Shown here piece by piece: positions 1 to 8,501 of a stretch of DNA of 64,000 nt. The notes under the pieces are model-generated. The model saw only the letters and a program-made list of their open reading frames with translations, did no database searches and was not told the DNA's origin. The position numbers and the translations under genes were made by a program. Position 1 is the stretch's first letter. The number at the start of each line of letters is the position of its first letter. Origin of the DNA: Mesobacillus maritimus (lineage in GTDB: Bacteria; Bacillota; Bacilli; Bacillales; Cytobacillaceae); NCBI RefSeq assembly GCF_019749255.1, contig NZ_JACWFH010000031.1, positions 1 to 64,000 on the forward strand, given 5' to 3'.

Positions 1-123
1 AGGCTGGGTTATTGGCGTATCGCCAAAAGCCCAATACTAGATAGAGCCCTTGATAACCACTACTGGTTAAAACAAGGGCTCAAAAGTTTGCTTGCAAGGT
101 ATCAAATATTACGTTCGACTTAA
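1..123 (+). CDS. ltrA: Group II intron reverse transcriptase/maturase, C-terminal fragment (partial)
   Basis: Reading frame 1 from base 1 gives 40 residues and a TAA at 121-123. It contains GYWRIAKSPILDRAL and QGLKSLLARYQ, which match the usual C-terminus of bacterial group II intron-encoded proteins (a GYWR.A.SPIL..AL...Y....G..SL pattern). The reverse transcriptase, thumb and maturase domains lie outside the window, so intactness cannot be judged. Such proteins bind the intron RNA, assist splicing and copy the intron at a new DNA site. The frame stops 5 bases before domain V, the normal arrangement when the ORF sits in domain IV. I am confident of the family and not of activity. Confidence 0.85.
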   Translation, partial: RLGYWRIAKSPILDRALDNHYWLKQGLKSLLARYQILRST

Positions 124-128
124 TTGAA

Positions 129-199
129 ACCGCCGTATACCGAACGGTACGTACGGTGGTGTGAGAGGTCGGGGGTTAGTCACCCCCTCCTACTCGATT
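129..199 (+). ncRNA. Group II intron domains V and VI
   Basis: Domain V is a 32-base hairpin: ACCGCCGTA (129-137) pairs with TACGGTGGT (152-160, with G-U pairs), ACC pairs with GGT around a GAAC loop, and a two-base AC bulge follows on the 3' side. Domain VI follows as GGGGG..CCCCC with an unpaired A near the base of the stem. These are the catalytic and branch-point elements of the ribozyme. Confidence 0.85.
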
Positions 200-203
200 C
201 TAT

Positions 204-425
204 TTACGATGTCATTTTTACTTTTTTTTGTGTTGTTGTCCACATTCCTCGGCTTGGGCTTTCTACTAAGTCGTTATAGGCGAGGACGTTTAGATCCCTC
301 TGAATGGTTCGTGGGGTAATGCCAAATTCTTCTACAAGGTCCTGGGTTGTTACAGTTCCATGCTCGTGAATGAACATGTAAATGGACTTTATTCGGTTTA
401 TCATCCGGTTAGTTGAAGGTTTCAA
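204..425 (-). CDS. ytzE: DeoR-family small HTH regulator (YtzE-like)
   Basis: A 73-residue protein that is almost entirely a winged helix-turn-helix of the DeoR/HTH_11 type: MINRIKSIYMFIHEHG (helix 1), then TTQDLVEEFGITPRTIQRDL, the recognition part. It has no effector domain, and the length equals what I recall for B. subtilis YtzE, also the neighbour of ytjP/pepV. Its target is unknown; it would act as a cytoplasmic DNA-binding protein. The start is TTG with GGGAGTGG about 6 bases upstream. The gene diverges from pepV, and its stop lies about 5 bp from the group II intron, so the intron spared the coding sequence but took over the 3' flank where a terminator would be expected. Confidence 0.85.
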   Translation of the reverse strand: MKPSTNRMINRIKSIYMFIHEHGTVTTQDLVEEFGITPRTIQRDLNVLAYNDLVESPSRGMWTTTQKKVKMTS

Positions 426-846
426 ACAACCACTCCCTATCCTAAATTAAACCCTTGACATTTACTACAACCGACAGTTCATTGTGATGAATCTTGCGAC
501 TTATGTAGTTTCTTCTATCAGCCATCTCCTTTTCAAAGGCATCATTACTTGACCTCTTTTTAACTATTTTACCCTTTATTAAGCTAAAATTCTAGCAAAT
601 TAACTAAATTAACAAAAAATTCATCAAAATTTGGTAGGAATTGTTCGGAATATCCCTCCTTTGCAATGGTGTTAGTTTACCTTATGGTATTGGGTAGGTA
701 TTTTATGAGTAAAAATAATTGAAAATTAAGAAATATACAAGCTGTTAGGAAAAAAGTTTGAAAATGAGATGGAGAGCGGTAAGATAAGGTAATAAAATAA
801 TATTTCTACATACTGAGCCTAAGGCAATTTAACTGGAGGAATAAAC
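426..846. other. 421-bp divergent spacer between ytzE and pepV
   Basis: AT-rich spacer holding the outward promoters. I see no RNA gene and no convincing coding sequence. A 27-codon minus-strand frame (442-525) starts directly on its own AAGGAG, so the spacing is wrong for translation. A weak plus-strand promoter candidate is TTGCAA (661-666), 16 bp, TATGGT (683-688). The pepV ribosome site GGAGGA lies at 836-841. Confidence 0.5.
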
Positions 847-2271
847 ATGACAAACATTCAGTGGGAAGAAGAAGTCGAAAAACGGAAAGAGCAACTGATT
901 AAGGATACTCAAAGATTATTACAAATAAAGAGTGTTCTCGATGAAGAGAATAGCACCTCAGATGCACCGCTTGGACTAGGCGTAAAAGAGGCATTGGACT
1001 TCATGCTGAAGCTTGGTAAAGAGGATGGATTTACTCCTAAAAATACCGGGAATTTAGCTGGTCATCTTGAGTTCGGTGAAGGGGAAGAAATTGTCGGGAT
1101 TCTCTGCCATGTCGATGTTGTCCCTGAGGGAGATGGTTGGTCAAGTGACCCGTATGCCGCTGAGATTCGTGATGGGAAAATCTTTGCTCGCGGTGCAATA
1201 GATGACAAGGGACCCACAATGGCCGCCTATTATGCAATGAAAATTGTCAAAGAGCTTGGTCTGCCGTTAAAACGACGGGTTCGTATGATTATTGGAACGG
1301 ATGAGGAAAGCAATTGGCGTTGTGTGGACCACTATTTTAAGCATGAGGAAATGCCACAGATGGGGTTTGCTCCAGATGCAGACTTCCCAATTATCTATGC
1401 GGAGAAAGGCATTGCTGATTTTGACCTTGTTTTTAGAGGCGCGGAGGAAGAAGTAGTAGAGTCTGATGTTAAGGTCATTGAGTACACCTCAGGTCGAAGA
1501 TATAATATGGTGCCAGATTTGGCGTCTGTTTCCTTGCAAATACCAACCATGCAAACAGAGGTCATTCAGCGCTACGAAGCCTATAAACAACAACATGGTC
1601 TGGGTGGGAACTGTCATGTAGATAACGGGGTGTTTGTTCTAACCATGGAGGGCGTGTCGGCCCATGGAATGGAGCCAGATAACGGGAAAAATGCGGGACT
1701 TTTCATGGCGCGTTTCTTGTCGGAGTTAAACTTAGATAAAAAGGCAGCCAAGTTCTTTCAATTTGTCGTTACCTATTTTGGAAAAGAATCACGCGGGAAT
1801 GAATTGGGGATTGCATATTCCGATGAAATTACAGGGGATCTAACCATTAATGTTGGAAAACTTAGCTTTTCACAAGCAGATGGTGGAGTACTAGGTTTGA
1901 ATATGAGGTACCCGGTTACCACAAATCTTGAAGAGGTCCAATCTACCTTAGAAAGCCTTGTAACCAAGAAAGGGTTTACCATTGAGAACTTTGATGATTC
2001 AAAGCCACATCATGTGAATGAAAATGACTTCCTCGTTCAGACGCTAAAAAAGGTCTATGAAGAGCAAACCGGTGAGAAAGCTGAACTTATTTCAATTGGT
2101 GGTGGGACGTATGCGCGCTCGCTTGAATCAGGAGTTGCATTTGGTCCATTGTTCCCTGGCAGACCTGATTGTGCTCACCAAAAGGATGAGTACATTTTGA
2201 TAGAGGATATGCTTAAGGCTACGGCTATCTATGCTCAGGCAATATATGAACTAGCTGGTAAAATAGAATAG
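847..2271 (+). CDS. pepV: Beta-Ala-Xaa dipeptidase PepV (M20 metallopeptidase)
   Basis: Zinc dipeptidase of family M20A that hydrolyses dipeptides with a free N-terminus, including beta-Ala-Xaa, in the cytoplasm. The 474 residues match the usual ~465-475. Metal-site motifs are in order: GILCHVDVVPEG (His88, Asp90), GAIDDKGP (bridging Asp ~119), GTDEES (Glu153/154), APDADFP (Asp ~177) and CAHQKDEY (His ~444). The lid/dimerisation insert lies between them. The start ATG has TGGAGGA 6-7 bases upstream. dat follows after 11 bp with its own strong site, so the two are probably one transcript ending at the terminator at 3151. The order ytjP-dat is as in B. subtilis. Peptide turnover beside D-amino-acid synthesis suggests amino-acid supply, which is inference. 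Confidence 0.93.
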   Translation: MTNIQWEEEVEKRKEQLIKDTQRLLQIKSVLDEENSTSDAPLGLGVKEALDFMLKLGKEDGFTPKNTGNLAGHLEFGEGEEIVGILCHVDVVPEGDGWSSDPYAAEIRDGKIFARGAIDDKGPTMAAYYAMKIVKELGLPLKRRVRMIIGTDEESNWRCVDHYFKHEEMPQMGFAPDADFPIIYAEKGIADFDLVFRGAEEEVVESDVKVIEYTSGRRYNMVPDLASVSLQIPTMQTEVIQRYEAYKQQHGLGGNCHVDNGVFVLTMEGVSAHGMEPDNGKNAGLFMARFLSELNLDKKAAKFFQFVVTYFGKESRGNELGIAYSDEITGDLTINVGKLSFSQADGGVLGLNMRYPVTTNLEEVQSTLESLVTKKGFTIENFDDSKPHHVNENDFLVQTLKKVYEEQTGEKAELISIGGGTYARSLESGVAFGPLFPGRPDCAHQKDEYILIEDMLKATAIYAQAIYELAGKIE

Positions 2272-2282
2272 GGGGAGAAGAC

Positions 2283-3137
2283 ATGCAAAATGTCATTTTA
2301 AATGGAGAATTACTAGAAAGAGGAGAAGCTTCGATCGATATTGAGGACCGTGGATATCAATTTGGGGATGGAGTTTACGAGGTTATCCGAGTTTATAACG
2401 GAAAAATGTTTACAGAGGAAGAGCATTTGGAGCGATTATGGGCAAGTGCTGCTAGTATTGGAATTGAAATTCCTTATTCTAAGGAACAATTACAAGAACA
2501 GTTGAAAGCGCTAGTTGAAAAAGACAAGCTGTCTTTAGGTACGGTGTACTTGCAGTTCACTCGTGGAATTTCGCCACGAAAGCATCCCTTTCCTGCAGGT
2601 GGAGTAACTCCAACATTTGTGGCCTATACGAGGGAAGTTGGTCGCCCTGTCGAAAAGCTACAGGCAGGTGTAAAAGCTATTATTACGGATGACATTCGTT
2701 GGTTGCGTTGCGATATCAAAAGTTTGAATTTATTAGGAAACCTACTAGCGAACCAAAAGGCAGCTGAAGCTGGTTGTGATGAAGCTGTTCTTCATCGTGA
2801 AGGAAGAGTGACCGAAGGAAGTCATTCAAATATTTCAATCGTAAAAGACGGCAAGATTCATACCCATCCAGCGAATCATTTTATTTTAAATGGGATTTCA
2901 AGGCGTGTAATGCTAGAAATCTGTAAGCGAGAAAATATCTCTGTGATTGAAGAACCATTTACTTTAGAGGAATTAACCCAAGCAGATGAAGTGTTTCTGA
3001 CAGGAACTACCGTAGAGGTTATGCCGGTTGTAGAGTTGGCTGGCAAAGAGATTAGTGGAGGGAAACCAGGCCCTTTAACTAGAAAACTCCAAGATTTATT
3101 TAAAAACGAAATTGAACTCCAGTGCGGAAAATTATAA
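2283..3137 (+). CDS. dat: D-alanine aminotransferase
   Basis: Fold-type IV PLP aminotransferase that interconverts D-alanine plus 2-oxoglutarate with pyruvate plus D-glutamate, supplying D-amino acids for peptidoglycan and teichoic acids. The 284 residues match the family (~282). Visible are the N-terminal IEDRGYQFGDGVYEVIRVYNG, the PLP lysine in DIKSLNLLGN (Lys146), EAVLHREGRVTEGSHSNISIV, and the C-terminal cofactor-phosphate loop EVFLTGTTVEVMPV. GGGGGAGA lies 5-7 bases before the ATG. It is the last gene of the pepV-dat pair and is followed by a strong hairpin terminator. Branched-chain aminotransferase is excluded by the specific match to the DAAT subfamily. Confidence 0.95.
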   Translation: MQNVILNGELLERGEASIDIEDRGYQFGDGVYEVIRVYNGKMFTEEEHLERLWASAASIGIEIPYSKEQLQEQLKALVEKDKLSLGTVYLQFTRGISPRKHPFPAGGVTPTFVAYTREVGRPVEKLQAGVKAIITDDIRWLRCDIKSLNLLGNLLANQKAAEAGCDEAVLHREGRVTEGSHSNISIVKDGKIHTHPANHFILNGISRRVMLEICKRENISVIEEPFTLEELTQADEVFLTGTTVEVMPVVELAGKEISGGKPGPLTRKLQDLFKNEIELQCGKL

Positions 3138-3150
3138 GAATGGTTAATGG

Positions 3151-3184
3151 GGGATTGCTACTTGGGCAATCCCTCTCTTTTTAT
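3151..3184 (+). terminator. Terminator of pepV-dat
   Basis: GGGATTGC (3151-3158), 7-base loop, GCAATCCC (3166-3173), then TCTCTTTTTATCTTT. Confidence 0.85.
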
Positions 3185-3303
3185 CTTTGTCCAAGAAACA
3201 TAATCGGACCCGCCTAAGAAATAATAGAGGTATCATGTTTCAAAATCCGTTCTATTGTTAGTCTATTTTGATAAAATAAAAGAGCTAGAAAGGAAGAGAC
3301 TCT

Positions 3304-3873
3304 ATGTCGCAGTCAAATCAACATTATTTTTATGCGTTAGAATTGCCAGTGGGAACAAAGCAGAAGCTTGGGGAGAATTGCGGAGAATTGAAGGAGACAT
3401 TGCACTTCAAACGGTGGGTGCATCCACATGATTATCATATTACGTTCGCTTTTCTTGGGCATGCGCCTGACAATATGCTTGCAGATTCTATAAAAAAGTT
3501 AGAGTCAGGAATTGATAGCCCTGCTTTCACTCTAAAAATACGACACCTAGGTGTGTTTGGAAAAAGTGATTCCCCGCGAATCTTTTGGGCTGGGGTGAAC
3601 GAGGAGCCGTTATTAAAGGATGCTAGGGAGATTGTTTACCAAGCATGCATTGACTCGGGTTTTAAACTAGAAACTAGACCGTTTAAACCTCATATTACAT
3701 TAGCAAGAAAGTGGGACGGGGATCTCCCTTTCACTAACGAGTGGCTAAGACAAGCAGATCCCTTTTTAGGTAAAGAAATGGAGTTTGAAGCTAAAAATAT
3801 AGTTTTATACAAGACGCATTTGGGGAAAGAACCTAAATATGAGGCTGTATTAAAAATTCCACTTCAAAGCTAA
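3304..3873 (+). CDS. thpR: RNA 2',3'-cyclic phosphodiesterase (2H family, ThpR/YtlP)
   Basis: Small 2H-phosphoesterase of the LigT/ThpR group, which opens 2',3'-cyclic phosphate ends of RNA and was first named 2'-5' RNA ligase. Both catalytic HxTx motifs are present: HITF at residues 45-48 and HITL at 130-133. Length (189) is typical (180-190). GGAAGAGA precedes the ATG by about 7 bases. It stands alone, 166 bp after dat and 69 bp before ytlR, in the same order as B. subtilis ytlP-ytlR. The physiological substrate in bacilli is not known. The family call is firm. Confidence 0.9.
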   Translation: MSQSNQHYFYALELPVGTKQKLGENCGELKETLHFKRWVHPHDYHITFAFLGHAPDNMLADSIKKLESGIDSPAFTLKIRHLGVFGKSDSPRIFWAGVNEEPLLKDAREIVYQACIDSGFKLETRPFKPHITLARKWDGDLPFTNEWLRQADPFLGKEMEFEAKNIVLYKTHLGKEPKYEAVLKIPLQS

Positions 3874-3942
3874 AGAAATAGGCTTCTTTCTAGCTCCCTA
3901 ACATACATTTAGTAATAAAATGAAATTTGAAGGCGGAAACAA

Positions 3943-4884
3943 ATGAAACAGATGTATTTTATTATCAACTTACAAGCAAAAAATGGGCGCTGCCGCAAAG
4001 TCTGGGAGCAGATTGAACAACAATTAACTCAATATGGAACTCCTTACAAAGCATGTTATACGGAATACTCAGGGCATGCTGTTGAGCTAACCAAAGCAAT
4101 TGCCCAAGAAGAATATGAAGAGGAAAAAACGATTGTCGTCGTTGGTGGCGACGGCACTCTGCATGAAGTGGTCAACGGTGCTATTGGCCATTCAAAACTA
4201 ACGATTGGGTTTATCCCTGGTGGGTCTGGCAATGACTTCTCAAGAGGTTTTGGGATTCCACAGGATCCTCTTGCAGCCTTAAAATTAATTCTTGATGAGT
4301 CACCCAAAAATGTTGTGGATATTGGAAGGATTTCTGCAGGGACCACGAGTCACTATTTTATTAACAATATGGGAGTTGGCTTTGATGCAGCGATTAGCGA
4401 TGATGCCAACCACTCGAAACTAAAAGCAAAATTAAACGTCCTTTCGCTCGGGAGTCTTGCCTATGCCTTCATTGTCATTAAAAAGTTATTCACCTATCAA
4501 AGTACAGATATGTGGATCAAAATAGATGAACAAGAGAAACAGTTTAAACAAGTTTGGTTCGTGACGCTTGCCAATCAGGTCTATTATGGTGGTGGGATGA
4601 AAATAGCACCGAATGCTTCAGCCACAGATGGTTTACTTGATGTCATTATTGTCCATAACTTATCAAGATGGAAATTATTATCCGTTTTTATATCCGTTTT
4701 TTGGGGTGGACATACTGAATTCAAAGAAGTATGTATGTTAAAAGGAAAGAAGGTCTCAATCCAAACGCAAAAGCCTGTTATCGCGCATGCTGATGGTGAA
4801 ATAATTGGAAACACACCAATGGAGGTTGAAGCGGTTTGCGACTCTCTCACCATCATTACAGGTAAATTAGAAGGAACAGGCTGA
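3943..4884 (+). CDS. ytlR: Lipid kinase of the DagK/YegS family (YtlR-like)
   Basis: Diacylglycerol-kinase catalytic domain protein, 313 residues. The nucleotide-binding signature VVVGGDGTLHEVVNG lies near residues 66-80, followed by GFIPGGSGNDFSRGFGIP (~97-114), which lines the ATP/lipid site. The C-terminal beta-sandwich half includes KIAPNASATDGLLDVIIV and AHADGEIIG. There is no membrane helix, as expected for a soluble enzyme acting at the membrane surface. The ribosome site AGGCGGA lies 7-8 bases before the ATG. amyX begins 16 bp after its stop, so they are probably co-transcribed although unrelated in function. The substrate (diacylglycerol or another lipid alcohol) cannot be told from sequence. 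The essential DgkB of bacilli is a different paralogue. Confidence 0.87.
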   Translation: MKQMYFIINLQAKNGRCRKVWEQIEQQLTQYGTPYKACYTEYSGHAVELTKAIAQEEYEEEKTIVVVGGDGTLHEVVNGAIGHSKLTIGFIPGGSGNDFSRGFGIPQDPLAALKLILDESPKNVVDIGRISAGTTSHYFINNMGVGFDAAISDDANHSKLKAKLNVLSLGSLAYAFIVIKKLFTYQSTDMWIKIDEQEKQFKQVWFVTLANQVYYGGGMKIAPNASATDGLLDVIIVHNLSRWKLLSVFISVFWGGHTEFKEVCMLKGKKVSIQTQKPVIAHADGEIIGNTPMEVEAVCDSLTIITGKLEGTG

Positions 4885-4900
4885 GGAGCTGAAAAGACAT

Positions 4901-7039
4901 ATGGAAGCCATCAACCGATTATTTTATGCCTATCTAGATGAGATGCAGATGATTACAATTTTACTTCCTTATTCTTATCATAAGGGAGAGTCATCCGCCT
5001 TTTACTTACTAAATGAGGCTGAGATGATTCCCTTAGAGATACGTGAAAAAATTCACCTACCACAGTCTTTAAAGTATGTATGCTATAGTCAAATAACACC
5101 GCAAATTGGAAGTTCATACAACATTAAGGATGAATACGGAGGACAAACAGATCTCCAAGTCGGTGCTGTTATCCGCACGAAAGAATTTGATGAAGCTTTT
5201 TATTATTCCGGAGATGACTTAGGGGTTACTCTTCGGTCAAACAAGACCGTATTTAAAGTCTGGGCACCTACGGCGACGCAGGTGAAATTAAAGATTAGCG
5301 CTGATGAAAAAAGCAGCCCAGAGTATGTAATGTTGAATCGTGAAGCAAAGGGAATCTGGATGGTTGAGGTCGAAAAGAACTTGGAAGGGTATCGTTATAG
5401 CTACCAGGCTTGCATCAATCTCGAGTGGCGGGAAGCTGTCGATCCATATGCGAAAGCTGTAAGTGTTAACGGTCAAATGGGGGTGGTCGTTGACCTAGAG
5501 AAAACTGCGACGTCTAAGCCCCAATTACCAAACTTAGCTAATCCATGTGATGCTATCATTTATGAAACACATATCCGAGACCTAACAATCCATCCTAGTA
5601 GTGGAGTGAAACATAAAGGAACCTATTTAGGAGCCGCAGAGCTAGGAACGAAAAGCTCTTCAGGCGAGCCTACTGGATTATCTTATATTAAAGACCTTGG
5701 GGTCACACATATTGAGTTCCTCCCGTTTCATGACTTTGAAGGAGTAGATGAGCTAAATCCAAATCATGAATATAACTGGGGCTATAATCCTGTTCATTTT
5801 AATGTTCCAGACGGTAGTTACTCATCTGATCCAAGTGATCCTTACAAGCGAATAATAGAGTTGAAGCAACTAATTGCCACCATTCATTCTCAAGGACTAA
5901 GGGTTATTATGGATGCGGTTTACAATCATGTATATATCCGTGAAAATTCTCCTTTTGAAAAGCTTGTACCCGGCTATTATTTCCGTCATGGAGAAAATGG
6001 GCTCCCGTCAAATGGAACAGGTGTTGGAAATGATTTTGCGTCAGAACGGTTGATGGCCAGAAAGTTTATTCTTGATTCAGTACGGTATTGGATGGAAGAA
6101 TATCAAATTGACGGGCTAAGATTTGACTTAATGGGAATCCTTGACATCACGACCATGCAAGCAGTAAGAGAGCTTGTTTCATCGTTGGATTCTGCTGCAA
6201 TCATTATTGGGGAAGGGTGGGATTTAAATACGCCAATTCCTCATGATGAAAAAGCGACCATCGGCAATCAGGAGAAAATCCCAACTATAGGTCAATTCAA
6301 CGATTGGTTCCGAGATACGATTAAAGGGAGCACATTTAACCTTTATGATCGTGGATATGCTTTAGGAAACGAGCGATATACAGAGGCGGCCAAGCAGGTT
6401 TTAGCAGGAAGTATCGGAGTAGAGAGGCGTAAAACAGGTTTGTTCTTAAATCCCACTCAGACAGTGAATTATGTAGAATCACATGATAACCATACTCTCT
6501 GGGATAAGCTCGAAGCCTGTGAACAAGATAACATTGAACAAAGGCATAGATTGGCGACAGCTTTAGTGATTCTTGCTCAAGGTATACCCTTTATTCACAG
6601 TGGCCAAGAATTTTTTAGGACCAAAAAAGGGATTGGCAATAGCTACAAATCACCTGATGAAATCAATTGGTTGGATTGGAATCGAAGAGATGCTCATTTG
6701 GAAAACATTCGTTACCTTAAGGGAATGATATCGATTAGAAATTCCCATCAGGCCTTTCGTTTACCTGAGGCAGCACTTGTACGGAAACACCTGCATTTTT
6801 TACCACTTCCTCCGCCGCTAATTGGCTATCGATTATCAGAAGTGGAAAAGTTTGGGGATTGGCAGGAGATTATCACCTTTATAAATCCCACAAATGAAAG
6901 AAAGATTGTCCATTTTCCAGAAAAAACTTGTTGGAAAATATTAGCTAATTCTCAGTGTGCATCTGCTACACCGGTTGATGAAATTCGCGAGAAATGCGTA
7001 AATATAGAGGCTTGTTCGCTTTTAATTGCTGCAAGGTAA
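4901..7039 (+). CDS. amyX: Type I pullulanase
   Basis: GH13_14 debranching enzyme that cleaves alpha-1,6 links in pullulan and branched dextrins. 712 residues, close to B. subtilis AmyX (~718). No signal peptide, so intracellular, probably trimming imported maltodextrins or glycogen. An N-terminal CBM48-type domain contains TVFKVWAPTATQVKL. The diagnostic pullulanase motif YNWGYNP is at about 290-296. Catalytic residues lie in GLRFDLMG (nucleophile Asp ~408), GEGWD (acid Glu ~438) and ESHDNHTLWD (Asp ~528). GAGGAG lies 12 bases before the ATG. It follows ytlR closely and ends at a good terminator. The pairing with a lipid kinase is conserved synteny rather than shared function. Confidence 0.94.
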   Translation: MEAINRLFYAYLDEMQMITILLPYSYHKGESSAFYLLNEAEMIPLEIREKIHLPQSLKYVCYSQITPQIGSSYNIKDEYGGQTDLQVGAVIRTKEFDEAFYYSGDDLGVTLRSNKTVFKVWAPTATQVKLKISADEKSSPEYVMLNREAKGIWMVEVEKNLEGYRYSYQACINLEWREAVDPYAKAVSVNGQMGVVVDLEKTATSKPQLPNLANPCDAIIYETHIRDLTIHPSSGVKHKGTYLGAAELGTKSSSGEPTGLSYIKDLGVTHIEFLPFHDFEGVDELNPNHEYNWGYNPVHFNVPDGSYSSDPSDPYKRIIELKQLIATIHSQGLRVIMDAVYNHVYIRENSPFEKLVPGYYFRHGENGLPSNGTGVGNDFASERLMARKFILDSVRYWMEEYQIDGLRFDLMGILDITTMQAVRELVSSLDSAAIIIGEGWDLNTPIPHDEKATIGNQEKIPTIGQFNDWFRDTIKGSTFNLYDRGYALGNERYTEAAKQVLAGSIGVERRKTGLFLNPTQTVNYVESHDNHTLWDKLEACEQDNIEQRHRLATALVILAQGIPFIHSGQEFFRTKKGIGNSYKSPDEINWLDWNRRDAHLENIRYLKGMISIRNSHQAFRLPEAALVRKHLHFLPLPPPLIGYRLSEVEKFGDWQEIITFINPTNERKIVHFPEKTCWKILANSQCASATPVDEIREKCVNIEACSLLIAAR

Positions 7040-7129
7040 ATAAAAAGTTGTTTAGTAACCTCTTTCACGAAATAAAGAATAACGAAGGTGGACTTGACGG
7101 GGTAACCATATTGGAGATAAAATTTATTA

Positions 7130-7171
7130 AGATAGCTATTGTGTCAATCTCTTCAATAGCTGTCTTTTTTA
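7130..7171 (+). terminator. Terminator of ytlR-amyX
   Basis: AGATAGCTATTG (7130-7141), 12-base loop, CAATAGCTGTCT (7154-7165), then TTTTT. Confidence 0.85.
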
Positions 7172-7243
7172 TTCATTAGGATACTATCATTAAAAAGAAT
7201 CTCGTATTTTAGAGATCGTGACATAAATTGAAGGTGAACAACT

Positions 7244-8023
7244 TTGGAAGATTTATTAGGACAGGATTGGGAGATTATTCCTGCAGGTGGGGCCACTGGT
7301 ACCGCCTATTTTGCCCAACATGAAAAACAGCGTTTGTTTTTAAAACGGAATTCTTCTCCTTTTCTTGCGGTCTTATCTGCTGAAGGAATCGTCCCTAAGC
7401 TAGTTTGGACAAAGAGACTGGAAAACGGTGATGTCATTACCGCCCAGCAATGGTTGAACGGGAGAGAGCTAAAGTCCATTGACATGGCTGATAATAGTGT
7501 TGCCAAATTATTAAATAAAATACACCGCTCTAAACCGCTTCTTAACATGCTAACTAGGCTTGGGAAAACCCCAATTCAGCCTGAGACCGTCTTTCATCTT
7601 ATTAATAAAGACTTAGATGAAGGTGTTACTGGTCTTCCAATTGTTGCGGCAGCACTTGAATTTTTAACAAACGAATTAGAAAATATTGATCATCATGAAA
7701 AAGTTGTCTGCCATTGTGATGTCAATCATAACAACTGGTTGCTTACGGAAAACAACCAGTTGTATTTGATTGATTGGGATGGTGCAATTATTGCAGACCC
7801 TGCCATTGATCTAGGTTTGTTGCTTTATTCTTATATCCCAAGAGAAGATTGGGAGAACTGGCTTGAGCGCTATGGTCTGCCATTGACTGAGAATTTAATG
7901 CTGCGTATGAAATGGTATGTGCTGGCTCAGGCTTTATCGTCCATTCAATGGCATAAGAACCAGGATCGCCTCGCTGAAATGGATAGCTGGATTGAATTTT
8001 TGAAAAATGCTTTTCAAAAATAA
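7244..8023 (+). CDS. ytmP: APH/choline-kinase family phosphotransferase (YtmP-like)
   Basis: A 259-residue aminoglycoside-phosphotransferase-fold kinase. The catalytic loop VCHCDVNHNNWLL (about 155-167; in this family usually HGD..H.N) has Cys in place of Gly before the catalytic Asp, and the metal-binding IDWDGAIIADPAIDLG follows. The real substrate is unknown; resistance is unlikely because the gene is core and syntenic (ytmP in B. subtilis). The start is TTG, with GAAGGTGA 7-8 bases upstream; the frame closes at TAA just before an inverted gene, ytzH, whose 3' end faces it. No clear terminator lies in the 43-bp gap between the two. Confidence 0.85.
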   Translation: MEDLLGQDWEIIPAGGATGTAYFAQHEKQRLFLKRNSSPFLAVLSAEGIVPKLVWTKRLENGDVITAQQWLNGRELKSIDMADNSVAKLLNKIHRSKPLLNMLTRLGKTPIQPETVFHLINKDLDEGVTGLPIVAAALEFLTNELENIDHHEKVVCHCDVNHNNWLLTENNQLYLIDWDGAIIADPAIDLGLLLYSYIPREDWENWLERYGLPLTENLMLRMKWYVLAQALSSIQWHKNQDRLAEMDSWIEFLKNAFQK

Positions 8024-8066
8024 CCAGCATCACCGTTTTTGAGTGACGTTGGGTGCTTCCGCATTT

Positions 8067-8345
8067 TTAAGAAAATTGACCTATATTATCAACCCAATTG
8101 TTCAGGTTTTCTTGGTTGGACAATATATGCTCATCTAAATCGGATGAATATTTTCCGTTTTGGCTGTACTGATAAATCTCTTGCAGTACTGGTTTCACAT
8201 TGTTGTCTAGGTTTGTGTTAACCATTAATGATTTTACAAGTCGCTCTACTTGTTCGCATTCTGCGACAGAGCCGCAGCAGTCGGTCTGTTGATTTGACAG
8301 GATATCTGTTAAAAGATTGACCTGATCTTGATAACTAAGTGGCAT
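8067..8345 (-). CDS. ytzH: YtzH-like protein, function unknown
   Basis: A 92-residue acidic, soluble protein matching the YtzH family by size and position between ytmP and trmB. It is mostly helical, has a CCGSVAEC cluster of three cysteines in the middle, and lacks a signal peptide or membrane segment. The chosen ATG (8345) has AAAGGGTG six bases upstream; a GTG three codons earlier is part of that ribosome site and is rejected. The gene is convergent with ytmP. No function is known to me. Closely spaced cysteines could bind metal or form disulfides, but nothing shows this. Confidence 0.8.
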   Translation of the reverse strand: MPLSYQDQVNLLTDILSNQQTDCCGSVAECEQVERLVKSLMVNTNLDNNVKPVLQEIYQYSQNGKYSSDLDEHILSNQENLNNWVDNIGQFS

Positions 8346-8374
8346 AGATATCACCCTTTCAAATAAGGTAATGG

Positions 8375-8420
8375 AAAAAGGAATCCACGTTTATATTTTG
8401 CGGATTCCTTTATTCTTTAT
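8375..8420. terminator. Hairpin with U-rich tail between ytzH and trmB
   Basis: AAAGGAATCC (8377-8386), 15-base loop, GGATTCCTTT (8402-8411), then ATTCTTTAT on the plus strand. No annotated gene ends here: ytzH starts to the left and trmB to the right. It may stop readthrough from ytmP into trmB. Confidence 0.6.
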
Positions 8421-8501
8421 ACTCTATCCCCACTATAGCTTGAAAAATAGTACCTACCCATGATATGTTTTGAACGATATGAATTTTACAGAGGTGTCTT
8501 A

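Larger units (their letters stand above)
1..199 (+). mobile_element. Group II intron, 3' end only (bacterial class C)
   Basis: The window opens inside a group II intron; the 5' part lies upstream of base 1. What is visible is the end of the maturase frame (1-123), a short linker, domain V (129-160) and domain VI (about 163-199). The catalytic triad position of domain V reads CGC rather than AGC, which from family knowledge marks class C introns. Domain VI has a GGGGG/CCCCC stem and a candidate bulged branch-point A at 192, seven bases before the likely 3' splice boundary at 198-199. The intron ends about 5 bp past the stop codon of the oppositely oriented ytzE-like gene. Class C introns prefer sites beside terminator hairpins at gene ends, and this position fits. 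The exact boundary is inferred. Confidence 0.88.

Noticed and set aside
442-525. 27-codon minus-strand frame between ytzE and pepV
   Set aside because: Its AAGGAG is directly next to the ATG, so spacing is wrong, and no conservation can be shown.
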